Below, in pieces: positions 59,311 through 64,000 of a stretch of DNA of 64,000 nt. The notes beneath the pieces are model-generated. The model did no database searches, was not told the origin of the DNA, and saw nothing but the letters and a program-made list of their open reading frames with translations. The DNA is taken from positions 73,182,097-73,246,096 of the forward strand of contig NC_071392.1 of the NCBI RefSeq assembly GCF_022682495.2. Reading direction: 5' to 3'. The translations under genes and the position numbers were made by a program. The stretch is from Desmodus rotundus (lineage: Eukaryota; Chordata; Mammalia; Chiroptera; Phyllostomidae). Within the stretch, counting starts at the first letter, position 1. The number at the start of each line of letters is the position of its first letter.

Positions 59311-62300
59311 GAGAGAGAAAGTGGTCTATCCTTGTGAATGTTACTAATGTCCCTTTATAACTTGATTCTACACAGAGGTTTTCTGAATCATCTGTCAAAA
59401 TTATTCAATTAATTTTACTTTTTATTCCTACTTCTCTTGTAATTTCAATGAGATGTATGTGGTTAGATAAGTTTTCTTCTGTAGACATTACTCTAAAAAG
59501 CATAATCAAATACATTCTAGAAGAAATTTTGCTCTTCTGTTGTCTTCCATGCTGTAAATGTGATGTCACTGATGTATAGTTATAGCATTCATAGTTCTCA
59601 TCTGTGCTTTTTCATCTCAGATCTGACTCCTCACTATTTTCTCTTGCCCTTGAGCCTGATCCTCCCTTGCCCTTGATGCTGGCACCGTGCTGGTGCTGGC
59701 AGACATCAGGCAGCATCGGCTGGGAGCCAGACTGAGCCTTACTAGAAAGTCTCAGGGAAAGCAGACTGACACGGGCTCAATAATTAGCACAATGCTGGAC
59801 ATAATGCTCAATAAGGGTCTGCTGGATTAATGGATATGTGGGCTGCCTAGCTGTTGCAAACACGTCAAGTTGATAATGGTGAGGTTAATTGGCCAAGCAT
59901 TATAAGTGAGCATGGAGGACTGACCCGCTCCTTGGTCCTCCAAAGTCAATAAAACTTATTTAAATGAGTCTTCTTTTAGAGATATTAAAGTTTTATTCAC
60001 TTTTAATATACATGTCAGTAATTTTAGCAATGTGAAAAAATAATCATTCTAAAACATTTTGTGTATTGTTATAAATACTACTTTGACAGAGAATAGCAGG
60101 TAGCAAATGTGAAGTGTTAGGATGACGCATAAGTGTGTTATATAAAGCACTTCAGTAGTAAAATCTTAACTACTTATAATCTCTCTTGATGTACAGCTGC
60201 TCAAAATTCAGCAACTCCCAGGCTATAATATTCTGAAAATTTCCAGAGTTAGTGTTTCTTATTGATTTCTTTAGTCTTTCCCAAGTTATATCATATAATA
60301 AATTGCAATTAACATTATAATTTGTCTTACACTATGTTTCTCTGACTTGTTTTGATCCCACAAAGCTAAGAAATGAAAAGGAATTTTGTCTAGCCACATT
60401 CAGTCATATCTCTACAGGTATGGATTTACCTCCACCTATGAATATACACACTGAACTCAGGTTTTTAGAAGGATGTACAGTTCCTGCAGGCTCAGCAGCA
60501 CTGGCAGCCTCATCCCCTGGCACATTCATGTGTCCATTTCATCCTGAAATTCTTACTCTCTCTGTTACTGCTCCTCAGGGGCAGCTGCAACTGTGGAGTT
60601 TTTCTTCTGAGAGACAATGGTTCTTTTTCTTTTTCCTTACCTTTAAAACCTTGTTAGCATGATGCATGTTTTAACTATAATGATGCTATCCAATAGCCTT
60701 ATGTAGGACCATGAGTTTATTTATTATAAAAGTCTAGGCACTGAAAGACTTACATAAATAGAAAAAAAATCTTATTAGCATTGTGTCTACACCTCCCCAC
60801 AACATTGGAAGTCACAATATGAGAAATTAGAGTAGGCTGTAATTTATAAAGTATCCAGAAAGAGAAAAAAAGGAGAAAGTTAGATGTCAGAACTCAGAAG
60901 ATTTCGTTTGGTTAAATTTTATTGTCCACAGAAGCAAAATAAACTTGGGGCCCACTCCAGATAAAACAGAATATGGAAAAACGGCAGTCCTAGGTTCAAA
61001 CACAAATACCCCTGAAGCTTATGTTATTAATAGTCACATAATACAGACGTTGTTTTGCCTTGACTGGCACAATTAACCATATCAAAACTGACCCAATAAA
61101 TATTGAGAAACTTATTTTCCAACTCACACATTATTTCCTGAGTTCAGTTTACACATTTGATGCTAATAAATTCTTGCCTGAATATGTGAAAATACAATGG
61201 TTTCTAGTTTTTAGGTTTAGAGCCCCAAACTATCTTCCTTTCTTTCCCCCCACATGCGTGGTCCTACATCAAATATGCATGGGCCTCCATCAGCCCTACC
61301 AGCCATGAAAGGTCACTGGTCTGGAACCCACAGGACTTCTCTCTACTCAACGACTAGCTTGCTGAAGTACATTTCCATCCAAACATGGTTGCAGGCCATG
61401 TCGATCTAGCAAGGGATGAGTGTTCATACTAATGAGCTCTCCATGCCCTTATTGAATACTTTCTCCTCTGAATTAGTTGGGGTTTTAAGAGTCATGCGTG
61501 ACCTCACCTGGAACGTTAGAGACTAGGGAATGGAATTGCCCCCATGATGCTTGATTTCCTCATGACTTTTGATGATGGAAGATGGAACAATCTTTAAGCC
61601 CTCCCTCTGAGAAAAGAACTTTCTCATATACACATTGAGCTGAAGGGCTATCCATTATATATAGCTTTTCTTTTGCTTCACAAGCCAGCTTTTCTCTAGC
61701 ATACTACCCAAACCTTGGAATTCATGGTTAATGTTAGTTCTCTGCTTTTCTGTACATTGAACCACATACATCCATTTCCATTCACACTGCTGTTCACAGA
61801 GAGATGTTCTTTACTCGCGGTGGTTTAAGTGGAAAAGGTTAATAATGACAAATGAAAATTCTTTTGGGAGATTCCATTGATCCCCCGCCTCTAAAACATT
61901 ACAAACTGCTCTGTATAACTGCCCATTGCTGTCTTTAACGCCTCACCATCACCCTCCACAGGTGGAAAAGCAATAAAACTGGAGGTTCAGAAGAAATAGT
62001 AAGATGGTTTCAATTTCTTTTTGTTGTTGTTTTACTATAACTCTTCCTTCTGTGTCTAAAAATATCACATTAGAATCAGAAAAAGAGGCATCTGTCAGGA
62101 ATTGGAATATCTCTGGGACAGCTCCCACCTGTGAATCATGTTTACCTTTTCTTCCTTCCTTCCTCTTCTAATCAACATTTGGAAAATGACAGGTATGTTA
62201 GTAGGGAAGAAAGCTGGGAAGCGAGACTCCGAAAGTGATGTGAGCTCTGTCCATCTCCAGCCTTGCTGAGGACACACGGAAGTCTCTTCATGGGAAATAA

Positions 62301-62496
62301 GCCTCAGCCAACACACATCAAAGTAAAGTGACCCTGAAATAATTTCCTCTGTGTGTGTGTGTACTTCTAAATAAGAATAACACAGACTGAATCATCTTGA
62401 GAGAATATAAATGAACCAAAAAGAAAGGCAGGAAAGCATCTTGAAGAAAAAGCTACATCCCAGGAAAGGGTTAACAAATACTTTTCTTGCACTTAC
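59311..62496. other. GRM8: Intron next to the GRM8 exon, no repeat or gene recognised
   Basis: Three kilobases free of clear young repeats. A GC-richer patch lies near 59640-59760 (CTTGCCCTTGATGCTGGCAC). A small TG run is at 62350-62361. Confidence 0.5.
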
Positions 62497-62499
62497 CTT
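62491..62499 (-). other. GRM8: Splice donor downstream of the GRM8 exon
   Basis: Minus-strand sequence AAG|GTAAGT, with GT at 62495-62496, is an exact match to the mammalian donor consensus from -3 to +6 apart from normal variation at -3. It ends the exon after the Ser-Ala-Glu-Lys codons. Without splicing the frame would run about 34 further non-homologous codons to a stop at 62392-62394, which marks the real exon end. Confidence 0.95.
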
Positions 62500-63432
62500 T
62501 TCTGCTGACTGGGCTGTACCAAAAAAGATGGGAATGAAGGCTAACCAAATGATGCAGGTGGTATACATGGTAAATCCGATAGGTTTGGCTTCATTGAAAG
62601 TCTCTGGAACTCCTCTCGTTTTAATGGCATAAACAGTACAAGTGACCATCAAGAGGATACTGTACCCCAGTGAACAAATGAGCGAGAGGTCAGAAATGTC
62701 ACACTTGAGCACTCCCCGGGCGTTCTCTGGGTCCAGAGTCCGCTGTTCTCCGTAGTCGATGATGATGTGTGGAGGGTCCACAGCAAACCAGACACACACT
62801 CCCAGCAGCTGGATGGAGATGAGGCTGAATGTGATCACCAGCTGGGATGCTGGACTAATAAACTTGGGCGCCGTGACGGATTTCTTCCCCTGCTCAAATA
62901 TTCGGTGGATTCGGTTTGTTTTGGTAAGAAGGGCTGCATAGCTGAAACACATGCCCAGTCCTAGGAAGATCCGTCGGAAGGAACATATGATGGTATCTGG
63001 TGCTGCGATCATTAAAAAGGTGATTGAATAACAGAGGAAAATCCCTGTTAGGAGCACGTAACTAAGTTCGCGTCCTGAAGCCCTCACAATAGGAGTATCA
63101 TTATAGCGGACAAAGGTCACGATCACAAAGGTGGTGGCGATGATCCCCAGTATTGCAACGAACACAGGCACCACAGCCCAGGGAGAATGCCACTCGAGTT
63201 TGATGATGGGGATAAGCTGGCAGCCTGTGCGGTTGACGTTTGGTCTCTGGTCCAAAGGGCAAAGTTCACAGGAGAGCTCATCCACCTGGTAGTTGTAACC
63301 TTCACAGCGCTCACAGTGCCAGCAGCAAGGGACTCCTTTCACCGTTTTCTTCCTCTCCCCAGGCTTACATGGCAGGCTGCAGACAGACGCGGGCTGCGTA
63401 TGTTCTCCCTTAGCCCACTGCATGTCTTCCAC
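62497..63432 (-). CDS. GRM8: GRM8 exon: cysteine-rich domain end plus TM1-TM6
   Basis: This single internal exon has 312 codons, phase 0 at both ends. The product is a class C GPCR of the group III metabotropic glutamate receptors, a presynaptic Gi/o-coupled glutamate autoreceptor. Residue numbers here count from the exon's first codon (GTG, Val). Nine cysteines (18, 22, 36, 37, 40, 43, 55, 58, 71) form the linker domain, with an NRT glycosylation sequon at 67-69. Helices are approximately TM1 85-107, TM2 121-141, TM3 152-172, TM4 197-217, TM5 246-270 and TM6 283-305. Cys150 at the top of TM3 and Cys244 in extracellular loop 2 are the expected disulphide pair. The loop motif [20 protein letters not shown] and the linker segment [20 protein letters not shown] fit GRM8 better than GRM4, GRM6 or GRM7 as I remember them. 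The exon has no stop or frameshift. The first codon is not an initiation codon, because upstream exons encode the ligand-binding domain. TM7 and the C-tail lie in exons outside the window. Confidence 0.96.
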
Positions 63433-63450
63433 CTGTGGGTATAAAAAATT
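63433..63450 (-). other. GRM8: Splice acceptor upstream of the GRM8 exon
   Basis: Read on the minus strand, the intron ends with AATTTTTTATACCCACAG and the exon continues with GTGGAAGAC. The AG occupies 63433-63434. The pyrimidine tract is short and A-interrupted, so the site looks moderate in strength. The reading frame of the exon begins at exactly this junction. Confidence 0.93.
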
Positions 63451-63808
63451 AATGAGCCTTCCATTTTCCCCCCATTTATAATATCCTAATCCTAGCTACA
63501 GGTTTGTAATAAATCACCGAGTGTTGACAGTACAAATACAGTTCACCCTAGTAAGAGCCCAGTTGTTTTCCCTGATATTGACTTTATGAAAGTGTTAAAC
63601 AATTGGGTCCAATAAATCATTCACATCATCAACTTGATGAGTGTCATTAGTTCCCATTTACCTCCTCCATGTTGACTAATCTGACATTCACAGAAAGATT
63701 TATTGGCCCAAACAGTTTTAAAATTCAAAAAAAGAAAAAGTCCCATGGAAAGATGTTTTAGGGCTAATCACAGGTATAAATTCCACAATCCCTCAAATAT
63801 TGTCTTAG

Positions 63809-63865
63809 GATATATATATACACACACACATATATATACACACATGCATACACACACACTTATAT
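63809..63865. repeat. (TA)n/(CA)n microsatellite in the upstream GRM8 intron
   Basis: ATATATATATACACACACAC then TATATATACACACATGCATA and a second CA run. Confidence 0.95.
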
Positions 63866-64000
63866 AGTCTTTATACTACATTTGCAGAAATTCAAATCAC
63901 ACTGTCAATTTTGAAAGGAAATGGCAAAACTAGCTACTTTAATCTCTGACACTCTTCATGTGTTTATGGTGATAACTATATTAATGTTTTTTCCTCTGTT

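Larger units (their letters stand above)
1..62496 (-). other. GRM8: Downstream GRM8 intron, partial, repeat-rich
   Basis: Everything left of the exon reads as intron. No exon resembling the TM7/C-tail part of a metabotropic glutamate receptor was found on the minus strand. The continuation of the gene must therefore be beyond base 1, which is consistent with the very large introns known for GRM8. HAL1-1, HAL1-2 and the large L1 are antisense to the gene. HAL1-3, HAL1-4 and two older L1 fragments are in gene orientation. Confidence 0.8.
63433..64000 (-). other. GRM8: Upstream GRM8 intron, partial
   Basis: AT-rich non-coding sequence on the 5' side of the exon in gene orientation. It holds a TA/CA microsatellite at 63809-63865 and no recognisable interspersed repeat. 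The preceding exon is beyond the window. Confidence 0.85.

Noticed and set aside
1..62496. Next GRM8 exon (TM7 and C-tail)
   Set aside because: I looked on the minus strand for the family's conserved TM7 and C-tail sequence and did not find it, so it is placed outside the window.

Overview
This is a stretch of bat nuclear genome, most likely from a yangochiropteran bat. Ten copies of a tRNA-derived SINE of the bat VES type are present, together with bat-style LINE-1 and HAL1 ('half-LINE-1', ORF1-only) retrotransposons. The sequence is AT-rich, intron-like and microsatellite-bearing. No prokaryotic or viral genome organisation was seen.

Only one cellular protein-coding exon can be supported. 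It lies on the minus strand at 62497-63432 and is the large 936-base exon of the metabotropic glutamate receptor 8 gene (GRM8). It encodes the last part of the cysteine-rich domain and transmembrane helices 1-6. Both splice sites are canonical. Bases 63433-64000 are the upstream intron and bases 1-62496 are part of the downstream intron. The next exon, which should carry TM7, was not found in the window.

The intron is built from nested mobile elements. From left to right: an L1 3' end; a full-length HAL1 with an open ORF1 and an 18-bp target-site duplication (137-2050); an L1 ORF2 fragment; old ERVL-type LTRs near 4.2, 6.2 and 22 kb; SINEs, MIRs and a split L2 between 6 and 20 kb; an antisense L1 (11.85-12.85 kb); an L1 with a 5' inversion (20.5-21.8 kb); an apparent 5' half of a tRNA-Gly inserted with an 18-bp duplication (22.56-22.63 kb); a second full-length HAL1 interrupted by a young L1 tail (25.9-28.15 kb); an antisense L1 beside a partial tandem duplication (34.7-35.75 kb); an internally deleted mariner with terminal repeats (39.93-40.61 kb); a third HAL1 with a foldback 5' junction (40.74-41.86 kb); a 3-kb 5'-truncated L1 with an almost unbroken reverse transcriptase frame (46.97-50.01 kb); a fourth, older HAL1 (51.5-53.3 kb); and an older L1 (58.44-59.31 kb).

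HAL1 and VES elements carry no reverse transcriptase and depend on L1 enzymes in trans. The window therefore shows an autonomous parent (L1) and its dependants side by side in one intron. I found no evidence for a new multi-gene system. The most interesting signals are the four HAL1 copies (one with an open ORF1), the foldback and twin-priming junctions, and the tRNA-half insertion. All family names come from recognition by eye, without database searches.
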